From Leifsonia sp. PS1209 (lineage in GTDB: Bacteria > Actinomycetota > Actinomycetes > Actinomycetales > Microbacteriaceae), in the NCBI RefSeq assembly GCF_012317045.1, contig NZ_CP051154.1, forward strand, positions 2,666,001 through 2,730,000: a DNA stretch of 64,000 bases, given 5' to 3'. A program made the position numbers and the translations under genes. Of this stretch, positions 34,267 to 43,547 are shown one piece after another. Positions within the stretch are counted from its first letter, which is position 1, and each line of letters begins with the position of its first letter. The notes beneath the pieces are model-generated. The model made no database searches and was not told where the DNA came from. It saw only the letters and a program-made list of their open reading frames with translations.

Positions 34267-36762
34267 ATGAGACTCTCCCGCCTGAAACGCCTGCCCTCCC
34301 GGGTCAAGCGCGCCGCCCGTTTCGAGATCCACGCGCACTGGCGTCGGCAGCCGCTCGTGATCGGCTCGGTGTTCTACGAGTCCTTCTCCGGCAACGGGAT
34401 GCTCGACAACCCCGAAGCGATCTTCCGTGAGCTCCTGGCCGCCCCCGACCTCGCCCACCTCACCCACGTCTGGGCGCTCTCCGACCTCACCCAGTACCGT
34501 GCAGCCGTCGAGGAGTTCGCCGGGAACCCGCGGGTCAGCTTCGTCAAGTACGGCTCCGCCGCGTACTACCGCGCCCTCGCCACCAGCCAATACCTGGTCA
34601 ACAACGCGACGTTCCCTCCCGACTTCGGCAAGCGCGACGGGCAGGTCTACCTCAACACCTGGCACGGCACGCCGCTCAAGCGCATGGGCTACGACATCGA
34701 AGACGGGGCGCTCGGCACGGCGAACATCGTGCGCAACTTCGTGCAGGCCGACTACCTGCTCGCCGCCAACCCCTTCATGGCCGAGCAGATGTACGAGACC
34801 GGCTACAAGCTGACCGGGATCTACCGCGGCACGCTGGTCGAGGAGGGTTACCCGCGCATCGACAGGCAGTTCCTCGACGACGCGGGCCGCGCGTCCCTCC
34901 GCCGTCAGCTGACCGAGGCGGGCATCCCGCTCGGCGACAGGAAGATCGTGCTGTACGCGCCCACCTGGAAGGGCGCGTCGTTCGGGCGGCCCACCGACGA
35001 CATCGACGAGATCCTCGCGCACGTCGCCGCGATCGAGGAGCGCATCGACACCAGCAGGTACGTGGTGCTGCTGAAGACGCACCAGAGCGTGCACAAGCTC
35101 GCCAGGCACCGGCCGGAGCTGAAGCGGATGCTCGTGCCGAACGAACTGCCGACGAACGCCGTGCTCGGAGCGACCGACGCCCTCATCACGGACTACTCGA
35201 GCATCTACTTCGACTTCCTGCAGACCGGCAGGCCCATCCTGTTCTTCACGCCGGACATCGCGGACTACGCGGGCACCCGCGGCCTCTACTTCGAGCCGGA
35301 CGAGTGGCCGGGCCCTGCGCGCATGTCCGCACGCGAGATCGGCGACGACCTCGCCGCCATCGCCGAGAACGGGGATGCGGTGCCGGAGGAGTGGCGCGAG
35401 CGCTACCTCGCCGCGCAGCGCAGGTTCACTCCGTACGAGGACGGCGCCGCGTCGAAGCGCGTCGTCGACATCGTCTTCCGCGGCGTGCGCGACGGCTACC
35501 GGCTGCGCACCGACCTCGCCGACGACGGACGCGTCAAGCTCCTCCTCTACCTGGGCGGGATGCGTCCGAACGGCATCACCACGTCCGCACTCAACCTGCT
35601 CAACAACCTCGACCACGACCGCTACGACGTGTCGGCGTTCTTCGCGCAGAGCAGGTCGAAGGCCACCATCGGCAAGCAGAAGCAGATCCACCCCGCCGTG
35701 CGGCAGTTCCCGCGGGTCGGCGGCATGAACGGCGCCAAGCTGCGCCACCTCGCCCGCCACCTCGACTTCCGCCGCGGACGCATCGCCGAGCACGCGAACA
35801 TCCCGTCGCAGAACCGGCTGTGGAACGACGAGTGGTCGCGCTGCTTCGGCGAGAGCCGCTTCGACTACGTCGTCGACTTCTCCGGCTACGGGCCGTTCTG
35901 GGCGACCCTGCTGCTGCACTCCCCCGAGGCGGAGCGCTCGATCTGGCTGCACAACGACCTGGCGTCGGATGCGCACCGCGAGGTCGGCGGCGAGAAGAAG
36001 ATGCTGCACAGTCTCACGCAGCTGTTCACCCTCTACGAGCAGTACGACCACCTCGTGTCGGTGTCTCCGACGCTGTCGGACATCAACAGGGACGGCCTGG
36101 CGGAGTACGCGCGGCCGGAGAAGTTCACCTATGCGCTGAACACGGTCGACGCCGAGCACATCCTGGAGAACGCGCAGGCCGACCTGCACGAGCTGACCTT
36201 CGACGAGGAGACCGGCACGAACCCGGCCTGGGCGAACGCGCTGCTCGCGCACGACGACGAGGTGACCACGTTCGTCAACGTCGGCAGGCTGTCCCCGGAG
36301 AAGAACCAGGCGCGGCTGATCAGGGCGTTCGCGGAGGTGCACGCCGCGCATCCGGCCACCCGGCTCGTCATCGTCGGCGCCGGACCGTTGTTCGACGACC
36401 TCACCGCGCTCGTCGAGAGCCTGGGGCTCACCGACTCGGTGTTCCTGACCGGGATGCAGCGCAACCCGCACGCGATCATGGCGGCGGCGGACTGCTTCGT
36501 GCTGTCGAGCGACTACGAGGGCCAGCCGATGGTGATCCTCGAGGCGCTGGTGCTCGGCCTGCCGATCGTCACCGTCGAGTTCGCCTCGGCCAAGAACGCG
36601 CTGCCCGCCGGCAGCGGCCTCGTCGTGCCGCAGTCGGACGCCGGTGTCGCCCAGGGGCTCACCGCGTTCCTCGCCGGAGAGGTGCCCGCGAGCACGTTCG
36701 ACTACGTGGCGTACAACCGCAAGGCGGTTGGCCAGTTCTACGCGGCGATCGGCGCCGAGTAG
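34267..36762 (+). CDS. Two-domain teichoic-acid-type polymerase: CDP-glycerol glycerophosphotransferase fused to a GT4 glycosyltransferase
   Basis: The 831-residue protein joins two enzymes. Residues about 60-390 match TagB/TagF CDP-glycerol:poly(glycerophosphate) transferases, with LNTWHGTPLKRMG (from about 128), YAPTWKG and TDALITDYSSIYFDFL (near 306). Residues about 415-830 are a GT-B glycosyltransferase of family 4, with FVNVGRLSPEKNQ (near 668) and SSDYEGQPMVILEAL (near 747), the E-x7-E motif. No membrane helix is present; an Arg/Lys-rich N-terminus may bind the membrane. It probably builds a phosphate-containing wall glycopolymer in the cytosol. TAAAAT (34253-34258) lies eight bases before the ATG. 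Confidence 0.88.
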   Translation: MRLSRLKRLPSRVKRAARFEIHAHWRRQPLVIGSVFYESFSGNGMLDNPEAIFRELLAAPDLAHLTHVWALSDLTQYRAAVEEFAGNPRVSFVKYGSAAYYRALATSQYLVNNATFPPDFGKRDGQVYLNTWHGTPLKRMGYDIEDGALGTANIVRNFVQADYLLAANPFMAEQMYETGYKLTGIYRGTLVEEGYPRIDRQFLDDAGRASLRRQLTEAGIPLGDRKIVLYAPTWKGASFGRPTDDIDEILAHVAAIEERIDTSRYVVLLKTHQSVHKLARHRPELKRMLVPNELPTNAVLGATDALITDYSSIYFDFLQTGRPILFFTPDIADYAGTRGLYFEPDEWPGPARMSAREIGDDLAAIAENGDAVPEEWRERYLAAQRRFTPYEDGAASKRVVDIVFRGVRDGYRLRTDLADDGRVKLLLYLGGMRPNGITTSALNLLNNLDHDRYDVSAFFAQSRSKATIGKQKQIHPAVRQFPRVGGMNGAKLRHLARHLDFRRGRIAEHANIPSQNRLWNDEWSRCFGESRFDYVVDFSGYGPFWATLLLHSPEAERSIWLHNDLASDAHREVGGEKKMLHSLTQLFTLYEQYDHLVSVSPTLSDINRDGLAEYARPEKFTYALNTVDAEHILENAQADLHELTFDEETGTNPAWANALLAHDDEVTTFVNVGRLSPEKNQARLIRAFAEVHAAHPATRLVIVGAGPLFDDLTALVESLGLTDSVFLTGMQRNPHAIMAAADCFVLSSDYEGQPMVILEALVLGLPIVTVEFASAKNALPAGSGLVVPQSDAGVAQGLTAFLAGEVPASTFDYVAYNRKAVGQFYAAIGAE

Positions 36763-36787
36763 CGGCGGGTTCCCCGTTTCCGGTCGG

Positions 36788-38431
36788 TCAGGCGCGCGCG
36801 ATGAGCGCGGGGATGGCCGACCGGGCCGCTGACGGCAGTTCGCCGTAGAGCGCTCCGCGGCCGTCGCCGAGGCGCGCGTCGATGAAGGCGGCGCCGATCC
36901 CGTCCGGCGCGTGACGCAGCAGCAGCGACGCCTGCAGGGCCAGCGCCAGGGACGCGACGAGCGGCCGGACGGCGGCCTGCGCATCCCGGGGGTCGGTGCC
37001 CGCGAGGCCGGCGACGGTCGCGCGCACCGCATCGTGGTGGGCGTCGAATCCGGGATGCACGCCACGCGCCGCGGCGAGCTCGGCGTCGAACGCGTCGAGG
37101 GAGTCCGGCTCGCGCTGCAGTGCGCGCAGCACATCCAGGGCGATCACGTTGCCAGAGCCCTCCCAGATCGCCATCACCGGCTGCTCGCGGTAGCGGCGCG
37201 CGAGCGGGAACGCCTCGGTGTACCCGTTGCCGCCGAGACACTCCAGTGCCTCGTACGCATGCCCCGGCCCGCGCTTGCAGACCCAGTACTTGGTCACGGC
37301 AGTCGCCAGGCGGCGGAAGGCGCGGTCGGCGTCCGACGCGTCGGCGTCGTGAGCGCGCGCCAGCCGCAGGGCGACCGCCGTCGCCGCCTCCGACTCGAGA
37401 GCGAGGTCCGCGATCACGGCGGTCATCGCCGGCTGGTCGATGAGGTGCGCGCCGAACGCCGATCGGTGCCTGGCGTGCCAGGCCGCTTCGGCGACCGCCT
37501 GCCGCATCCCGGCCGCGCTGCCCAGGATGCAGTCCAGCCTGGTGCGGTTCACCATCTCCAGGATGGTGCGCACTCCTCTGCCCTCCTCGCCGAGCAGGTG
37601 CCCGACCGTGCCGTCGAACTCGACCTCGCTGGAGGCGTTGGAGCGGTTGCCGAGCTTGTCCTTGAGCCGCTGGATGGCGAAGACGTTGCGGGTGCCGTCG
37701 TCGAGCATCCTGGGCACGAGAAAGCAGCTCAGACGCGATTCGCTGTGGCCGGACGGCGTCTGCGCGAGCACCAGGAACGCGTCGGACATCGGGGCCGAGC
37801 AGAACCACTTGTGCCCGGTGAGCACATGGTGGCCGTCGCCGTCCGGGACGGCCGTGGTGGTGTTCGCCCGCACATCCGAGCCGCCCTGCTTCTCGGTCAT
37901 GGCCATCCCGAATAGCGCCGAGCGTTTGCCTGCCGAGAGGTCGGGGCCGTACGAGCGGCTGAGCAGGCGAGGCAGCCAGGCTGCGCTCAGCGTGTCGGAG
38001 GCCGCGAGCGCAGGGACGGCCGCGTGGGTCATCGACACCGGGCAGGCGTGTCCTGGCTCGATCTGCGCGAACAGCATGAACGTGGCGGCACGGGCGACGT
38101 TCGCGCCCGGCCGTGGCTCCGCCCAGGCCGACGTGTGGGCGCCGGCGGCGACGGCCTCGCCGAGGATGCGGTGGTACGACGGGTCGTACTCGACCTCGTC
38201 GATCCTGGTGCCCCAGCGGTCGAAAGCGCGCAGCTCCGGTTCGTGCACGTTCGCGCGTTCGGCGTCGTGCTGGAACCGTGCGCTGCCGACAAGCCGGCCG
38301 ACGGCGGCCAGGTCGGAGGTCGCCCATCCGGCGTCGTGGCATTCGACCGCCTCGGCGAGGGGGACGTTCGCGGCGAACTCGTCCAGGTCGACGCGAGGCG
38401 GCGGCTGGTTGGTGACGGCGTGCGTTGCCAT
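36788..38431 (-). CDS. Acyl-CoA dehydrogenase, AidB-like
   Basis: The 547-residue flavoprotein is longer than ordinary acyl-CoA dehydrogenases (about 390) because of an N-terminal domain of about 150 residues, as in AidB. FGMAMTEKQGGSDVRANTT is the FAD-contacting strand, GHKWFCSAPMSDAFLVLAQT follows, and YEALECLGGNGYTE includes the position of the catalytic glutamate. WEGSGNVIALDVLRAL near the end is also AidB-type. It may oxidise a branched acyl-CoA or act in alkylation response; the sequence cannot decide. TAGGCT (38438-38443) six bases before the ATG implies a leaderless message. Confidence 0.88.
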   Translation of the reverse strand: MATHAVTNQPPPRVDLDEFAANVPLAEAVECHDAGWATSDLAAVGRLVGSARFQHDAERANVHEPELRAFDRWGTRIDEVEYDPSYHRILGEAVAAGAHTSAWAEPRPGANVARAATFMLFAQIEPGHACPVSMTHAAVPALAASDTLSAAWLPRLLSRSYGPDLSAGKRSALFGMAMTEKQGGSDVRANTTTAVPDGDGHHVLTGHKWFCSAPMSDAFLVLAQTPSGHSESRLSCFLVPRMLDDGTRNVFAIQRLKDKLGNRSNASSEVEFDGTVGHLLGEEGRGVRTILEMVNRTRLDCILGSAAGMRQAVAEAAWHARHRSAFGAHLIDQPAMTAVIADLALESEAATAVALRLARAHDADASDADRAFRRLATAVTKYWVCKRGPGHAYEALECLGGNGYTEAFPLARRYREQPVMAIWEGSGNVIALDVLRALQREPDSLDAFDAELAAARGVHPGFDAHHDAVRATVAGLAGTDPRDAQAAVRPLVASLALALQASLLLRHAPDGIGAAFIDARLGDGRGALYGELPSAARSAIPALIARA

Positions 38432-38458
38432 GCGGCGAGCCTAGCCGCGCAGGATGCG

Positions 38459-40285
38459 TCAGCCTTCGAGCTGCTCGGAGAGTTCCAGCCAGCGGGTCTC
38501 CAGGGTGGCGATCTCGTCGTCCAGGGCGCGCAGCTCGGCGGAGATGACGCCGATGCCCTCGTAGTCGCTCTGGTCGTGCTGGGCGAGGCGTTCGTGCGTC
38601 GCCGCCACCTGGTCTGCCAGCTTGCCCAGGCGGCGGTCGATGGAGGTGACCTCCTTCTCGGCCGCGCGCAGGGCGGCGCCGGTGAGCGCGGGGGCGGCCG
38701 CGGATGCTCCGGATGCGCGGGATGCCGCCGCTCCGGATGCGGGCACGGCCGCCGCGGTCGCCGCCGGTCCCCCGCTCGCCAGCTGGCCCTTCCGCAGTCG
38801 CAGGTACTCGTCCACTCCTCCCGGCAGGTGCCGGAGGGACGCATCCATCACCGCGTACTGCTGGTCGGTGACGCGCTCGATGAGGTAGCGGTCGTGCGAG
38901 ACGACGATGAGGGTGCCCGGCCAGGAGTCGAGCAGGTCCTCCATCGCGGCGAGCATGTCGGTGTCGAGGTCGTTTGTCGGCTCGTCGAGGATGAGCACGT
39001 TCGGCTCGTCGAGCAGGATGAGCAGCAGCTGCAGGCGCCGCTTCTGGCCGCCGGAGAGGTCCTTGACCGGCGTGGACAGCTGGGCGTTGGTGAAGCCGAG
39101 GCGTTCGAGGAGCTGACCGGGCGTCATCTCCTTGCCGCCCGCGAGGTAGGTGGTGCGCTTGCCGGCGATGACGGCGCTGACCCGCTCGTCCATCACGTCG
39201 TCCAGCTCGGACAGCTGCTGGGTGAGGGTGGCGATCTGCACGGTCTTGCCGCGCTTGACACGGCCGGAGGTCGGCTCGACGGTGCCCGCGATGAGGCCGA
39301 GCAGCGTGGACTTGCCCGCGCCGTTCACGCCGAGGATGCCGGTGCGCTCCCCCGGCGCGATGCGCCACTCGATGTCGCGCAGCACGGTCTTCGGCGGGTA
39401 GATCACGGTGGTGTCGAGCAGGTCGACGACGTCTTTGCCGAGCCGGGCCGTGGCCATCTGGCTGAGCTCGACGGGGTTGCGCACGGGCGGCTCGTCCGCG
39501 ATCAGCTCGGCGGCGGCATCCATCCGGAACTTGGGCTTGGAGGTGCGGGCGGGGGCTCCGCGGCGCAGCCAGGCGAGTTCCTTGCGCATCAGGTTCTGGC
39601 GCTTGCCCTCGACCACCGCCGCCATCCTGTCGCGCTCGACGCGCTGCAGGATGTACGCGGCGTATCCGCCCTCGAACGGCTCGATCAGGCGGTCGTGCAC
39701 CTCCCACGTTGCCGTGGAGACCTCGTCGAGGAACCACCGGTCGTGGGTCACCACCACAAGGCCGCCCGCTGTGGCGGGCCAGCGGGTCTTCAGGTGCGCG
39801 GCCAGCCAGGCGACGCCCTCGATGTCCAGGTGGTTGGTCGGCTCGTCCAGGAACAGGATGTCGTGGTCGTGCACCAGCAGCGCGGCGAGCGCGACGCGGC
39901 GGCGCTGGCCACCGGAGAGCTCGCCGACCGTCGCCTCCCAGCGGATGTCGGACACGAGCCCGGCCAGCACGTCCCTGACGCGCGCATCCCCGGCCCAGAG
40001 GTGTTCCTCCTGGTCGCCGACGATGGCCTGGCCGACCGTGAGGGCCGGGTCGAGCTCATCGCCCTGGTCGAGCATCCCGACGCTGACGTCGCGGCGGCGG
40101 GTGACGCGTCCGGAGTCCGGTTCGATGCGCCCGGCGAGCAACGAAAGCAGCGTGGACTTGCCGTCGCCGTTGCGGCCGACGATGCCGATGCGGTCGCCCT
40201 CGTTGATGCCGATCGTGACGCTGTCGAAGATCACGCGCGTCGGGTATTCGAGGTGCAGCGACTCAGCGCCGAGGAGGTGTGCCAT
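38459..40285 (-). CDS. ABC-F family ATP-binding protein
   Basis: The 608-residue protein has two ABC ATPase domains and no membrane helices. Domain 1 has Walker A GRNGDGKST (37-45), ELSGGQRRRVALAALL and FLDEPTNHLDI. Domain 2 has GVNGAGKST, DLSGGQKRRLQLLLILL and ILDEPTNDLDTD. Between them is the linker of the ABC-F class, and a C-terminal coiled coil follows an Ala/Ser-rich stretch (about 505-608), as in Uup. ABC-F proteins act on ribosomes (antibiotic protection, translation factors) or on DNA. The Uup-like C-terminus makes a housekeeping role likely. Confidence 0.92.
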   Translation of the reverse strand: MAHLLGAESLHLEYPTRVIFDSVTIGINEGDRIGIVGRNGDGKSTLLSLLAGRIEPDSGRVTRRRDVSVGMLDQGDELDPALTVGQAIVGDQEEHLWAGDARVRDVLAGLVSDIRWEATVGELSGGQRRRVALAALLVHDHDILFLDEPTNHLDIEGVAWLAAHLKTRWPATAGGLVVVTHDRWFLDEVSTATWEVHDRLIEPFEGGYAAYILQRVERDRMAAVVEGKRQNLMRKELAWLRRGAPARTSKPKFRMDAAAELIADEPPVRNPVELSQMATARLGKDVVDLLDTTVIYPPKTVLRDIEWRIAPGERTGILGVNGAGKSTLLGLIAGTVEPTSGRVKRGKTVQIATLTQQLSELDDVMDERVSAVIAGKRTTYLAGGKEMTPGQLLERLGFTNAQLSTPVKDLSGGQKRRLQLLLILLDEPNVLILDEPTNDLDTDMLAAMEDLLDSWPGTLIVVSHDRYLIERVTDQQYAVMDASLRHLPGGVDEYLRLRKGQLASGGPAATAAAVPASGAAASRASGASAAAPALTGAALRAAEKEVTSIDRRLGKLADQVAATHERLAQHDQSDYEGIGVISAELRALDDEIATLETRWLELSEQLEG

Positions 40286-40426
40286 GAGGGTTTCCAGCCT
40301 ACCGGCCGGTCGTTCGCCCCCAGGACGGGGGAATCCGGGCCGCCCGATGGTGTGCGAAGATCGCTGAGACCGGTCCGTCTCCCGAATACCCGCACGGCGT
40401 ACGGCCGGTCGGGATGGGGAACCAAC

Positions 40427-43294
40427 GTGACCGACGAGGCCTCGAACCCGGATGCGAAGCCGCTGTTCGGCCGCGACAGGGAACGCGAGACGATGCTGCT
40501 CGTCGCCCATCGTGCACTCGGCAAGGGCGGCGCCCTGCTGGTCACCGGAGAGGCGGGGCTCGGCAAGACCGCGCTGCTCGCCGACGTGGCGGAACGCCTC
40601 GACGGCTGGACCGTGCTGCGGGTGCACGCCGACTCGTTCGAATCCGACCTCAGCTACGCGACGGTGGAGACCCTCGTGCGCGGGCTCAACGCGGTCAGCG
40701 GGACGCGCATCCGGCCGCCGGAGCCGTCGGACGACCCTCTCACGGTGGGGCGCCTGCTGCTCGACGCCGTCGACGGGGTCGGCAAGCCGGTCTGCCTGAT
40801 CGTCGACGACGCGCAGTGGGTCGACGAGGCGTCGGCCAGGGCTCTGCGGTTCGTGGTGCGGCGGCTGTCCGATCAGGGCTTCCTGTTCACCGCGGCGACC
40901 AGGCCGCTCCCGGGCAGCGTGGTCTCGCTGTTCGAGGACGTCGCCGCGTCGACGGTCAACCACGCCAGAGTGGAGCTCGCCCCGTTCTCCGTCGCCGACA
41001 CCCAGGACCTGGCCCAGCACATCCTGGGTCACGCGGTCTCCCGGCGCACGGCAACCAGACTCACCGAGGCGACGCAGGGATCTCCTCTGCTGCTCAGCGT
41101 GCTGCTCGGGCAGCTGCGGGACACCTTCGCCGCGGCCCTGCACCCGGCGGGCTGGGACCTTCCCGCCGCCGCGATCACCCCGCTCTCCACGGCGGTCGGC
41201 TCTGCGCTCGAAGGGGCAGACCCGTCCGTGCGCGAGGCGGCCGAGATCATCGCCGTGCTCCGCGATCCGCTTCCGCTGCCCGTCTTCGGCACCATCGCCG
41301 CCCGGCTCGGCAGCCGGGTGGATGCGGCGGGCGCCGTCTCCCGCGGCCTCGTGCTCTCGTCCGAGCGGGACGGCGTCGTGTGGGTGGAGCCGGCGCACGC
41401 CATCCTCGCCGATGCCCTCAGTGGCGACCTGACCCTGGAGCGCAGGGTAGCCATCCACCGGATCGCTGCCGAGGTCCTGACCGGACACCGCGCCCTCCGC
41501 CACCGCGTGGAGGCGGCCGACGTCGCAGACCCGACCCTCGTGGCCGAACTGCTCGAAGCGAGCAGGGTGGCGGCCGACCGCAACCAGGCGGATCAGGCGA
41601 TGAGCTACGCCCGCTCGGCCGTGCACCTCGCGGCTCCGGGGGCGGAGCACGACCGCGCCCTGCTGGAGATCGGGCTGCTCGCGCTGCGCACCAGGATGCA
41701 CGAGCGCATCTTCGACCTGGCGCCCGCCATCGAGGCGCTGCCCGCTTCGCAGGCGCGCGATCTCGTCGTGCTCGAACTGCGCACGCTCACCGGCGACATC
41801 CCGGGTGCGCTCGGCATCGCCCTCACGCTCGAAGCGAGCCCGGCGACCACGGCGGACGAGCGGGCGATCCGCGCGCACGTCGCAGAGGCGCTGCCGAAGG
41901 TCCTGATGGCGACGCGCGACTTCCCCGGCGTCTTCGACCACCTCGACACCGGCCGTCGCCTCATCGCCGAAGCGCCGTCCGACCCGGACGAGATCGCTGA
42001 CCCCGCCCTGCGCTGGCTCGCCCAGCCCCGCGACTACCTGCTGCGGCTGCTCGGCTGGGCGCTCACCGCCGCCGGACACGTGCGGCCCGCCGTGGTCGGT
42101 GAGCTCGTCGCGGAACTCGACGACCTCCTCGCTGCCGCGTCGACGCCGTCCACCGTCTCCCCGTCCGTCGTCGACGCGTTCATCTCCCGCGCCCGCGTGT
42201 TCGTCCTCAGCGGCGACATCGACCGCGCCCGCGACGACCTGGCGCAGGCCAACGAGCTGCTGCGCCGGTTCCCGTCGAGCTGGACGGCCGGGTTCGGACG
42301 CACGATCTACGCCCACGTCCTGTTCCTCCTCGGCGAGTGGGACGAGTCGGTCACCCTCGCGGACGCCTCCGTCGCGCTCGCCCTCGACGAGACGGACCTG
42401 TCCGGCTGGCCGATCGCCCTCTGGGCGTCGACGCTGGTCCGCGCGGGGCGCGGAGAGGCGGCGGCCGTGGAGGAGCGCCTCCGCTCCGCCGCCCAGGCGA
42501 AGCTCAGCATCGCCGGGTCGTACGACAGCGACCTCCCGTTCATCGCGCGCGCCGAACTCGCCCGCGCCCTCGGCGACCGCGCGACCCAGCTCGCCGCGAC
42601 GGAGGAGGCGGAGGCGGTGGCGACCCGCGCATCCACTCTCGGCTGGCTGACCTACCGGGTGGATGCGCTGGCGGCACTCGGCCGGGCGGCGGACGCGCGC
42701 GCCGCGTTCGCCCTCTGCCAGGCGCCCGGGATGTGGCGACCGTACTACGGCTCGCTCGGCTGGCTGGAAGGCCGCGTGCTCGAAGCCGAGGGGGCGCGGC
42801 ATGAAGCGCTGGACGCGTACCTCGCGTCGCTCGACGATGCGTCTGCTGCGCGGTTCCCGTTCCCGCAGGCTGTCGCGGCGGCCGACGCCGGGCGGCTGCT
42901 GGCCGAGCTCGGCACGGACCGGCCGCGCGCGACGGCGCTGCTCGAACAGGCGGCCGACACGTTCCGCCGGGTCGGCGCATCCGGGTATCTGTCCCGCTGC
43001 GCCCGGCTGCTGGAGGAACTGAGCGCGAGCGGCAGAGGGGCGGACGACGCGCAGACGGACCCGTTCGCGCCGCTCACCACGAGGGAACGGCAGGTCGCGT
43101 ACGCGCTCGCGGCCGGCATGACCAACAAGGAGATCGCGGAGCGGCTGTACGTGTCGGTGACCACCGTCAACTTCCATGTGCGGAACATCCTGGCGAAGCT
43201 GGAACTGTCGTCGCGGCGTGATCTGCGGAAGCTCAGCATCGCCTCCCGCAGCGTGCGCGCGACCCGTGCCAGGCACCGCCCCGTCAATACTTGA
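40427..43294 (+). CDS. LuxR-type ATPase regulator (LAL family)
   Basis: The 955-residue protein has an N-terminal AAA/NACHT-like ATPase with Walker A GEAGLGKT (41-48) and Walker B CLIVDDAQWVD (about 121-131). A long helical, TPR-like middle follows, then a C-terminal LuxR helix-turn-helix (about 882-935, LTTREREQVAYALAAGMTNK-type, read here as LTTRERQVAYALAAGMTNK followed by EIAERLYVSVTTVNFHV). LAL regulators respond to a small ligand or partner protein and activate degradation or secondary-metabolism genes. No target operon is next to it. The GTG start at 40427 lies just before the conserved FGRDRE segment; no -10 box decides it. Confidence 0.9.
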   Translation: MTDEASNPDAKPLFGRDRERETMLLVAHRALGKGGALLVTGEAGLGKTALLADVAERLDGWTVLRVHADSFESDLSYATVETLVRGLNAVSGTRIRPPEPSDDPLTVGRLLLDAVDGVGKPVCLIVDDAQWVDEASARALRFVVRRLSDQGFLFTAATRPLPGSVVSLFEDVAASTVNHARVELAPFSVADTQDLAQHILGHAVSRRTATRLTEATQGSPLLLSVLLGQLRDTFAAALHPAGWDLPAAAITPLSTAVGSALEGADPSVREAAEIIAVLRDPLPLPVFGTIAARLGSRVDAAGAVSRGLVLSSERDGVVWVEPAHAILADALSGDLTLERRVAIHRIAAEVLTGHRALRHRVEAADVADPTLVAELLEASRVAADRNQADQAMSYARSAVHLAAPGAEHDRALLEIGLLALRTRMHERIFDLAPAIEALPASQARDLVVLELRTLTGDIPGALGIALTLEASPATTADERAIRAHVAEALPKVLMATRDFPGVFDHLDTGRRLIAEAPSDPDEIADPALRWLAQPRDYLLRLLGWALTAAGHVRPAVVGELVAELDDLLAAASTPSTVSPSVVDAFISRARVFVLSGDIDRARDDLAQANELLRRFPSSWTAGFGRTIYAHVLFLLGEWDESVTLADASVALALDETDLSGWPIALWASTLVRAGRGEAAAVEERLRSAAQAKLSIAGSYDSDLPFIARAELARALGDRATQLAATEEAEAVATRASTLGWLTYRVDALAALGRAADARAAFALCQAPGMWRPYYGSLGWLEGRVLEAEGARHEALDAYLASLDDASAARFPFPQAVAAADAGRLLAELGTDRPRATALLEQAADTFRRVGASGYLSRCARLLEELSASGRGADDAQTDPFAPLTTRERQVAYALAAGMTNKEIAERLYVSVTTVNFHVRNILAKLELSSRRDLRKLSIASRSVRATRARHRPVNT

Positions 43295-43441
43295 CGGTTT
43301 TCCTCCCACGGTTATGAGCCCACCTGACGGCCTCGGTATTTTGGGATCACACCCCGGGATGCCCGCCCGCTGGGACGCTTGGATACGATGCTCAACGAAT
43401 CGTCTCAACACCCGACTTGCGTCTGCGCGCTGGGCATCCCT

Positions 43442-43467
43442 GGGTAGAAAACCAGGGTAGAAAAACC
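43442..43467. repeat. Short direct repeat upstream of uppP
   Basis: GGGTAGAAAACC (43442-43453) and GGGTAGAAAAACC (43455-43467) stand side by side, about 80 bases before the uppP start in an AT-rich pocket of a GC-rich region. It could be a regulator-binding site. The rest of the 43295-43547 gap holds no gene that I can see. Confidence 0.5.
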
Positions 43468-43547
43468 TCCCCCTTCGCGATTCTCAGAGACTTCTTGCCG
43501 CCGTCCCGACATGCTGGGGAGCGCACAATGAATCGAGAGGCGGTCGG

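Noticed and set aside
38459..43411. A 1,650-codon open frame on the minus strand covering the ABC-F gene and the antisense of the LuxR-type regulator
   Set aside because: Only the part from 40285 down has protein motifs. The upstream part is antisense to a gene with clear Walker and LuxR motifs and is rich in Arg, Gly and Glu, as expected for GC-rich shadow frames.
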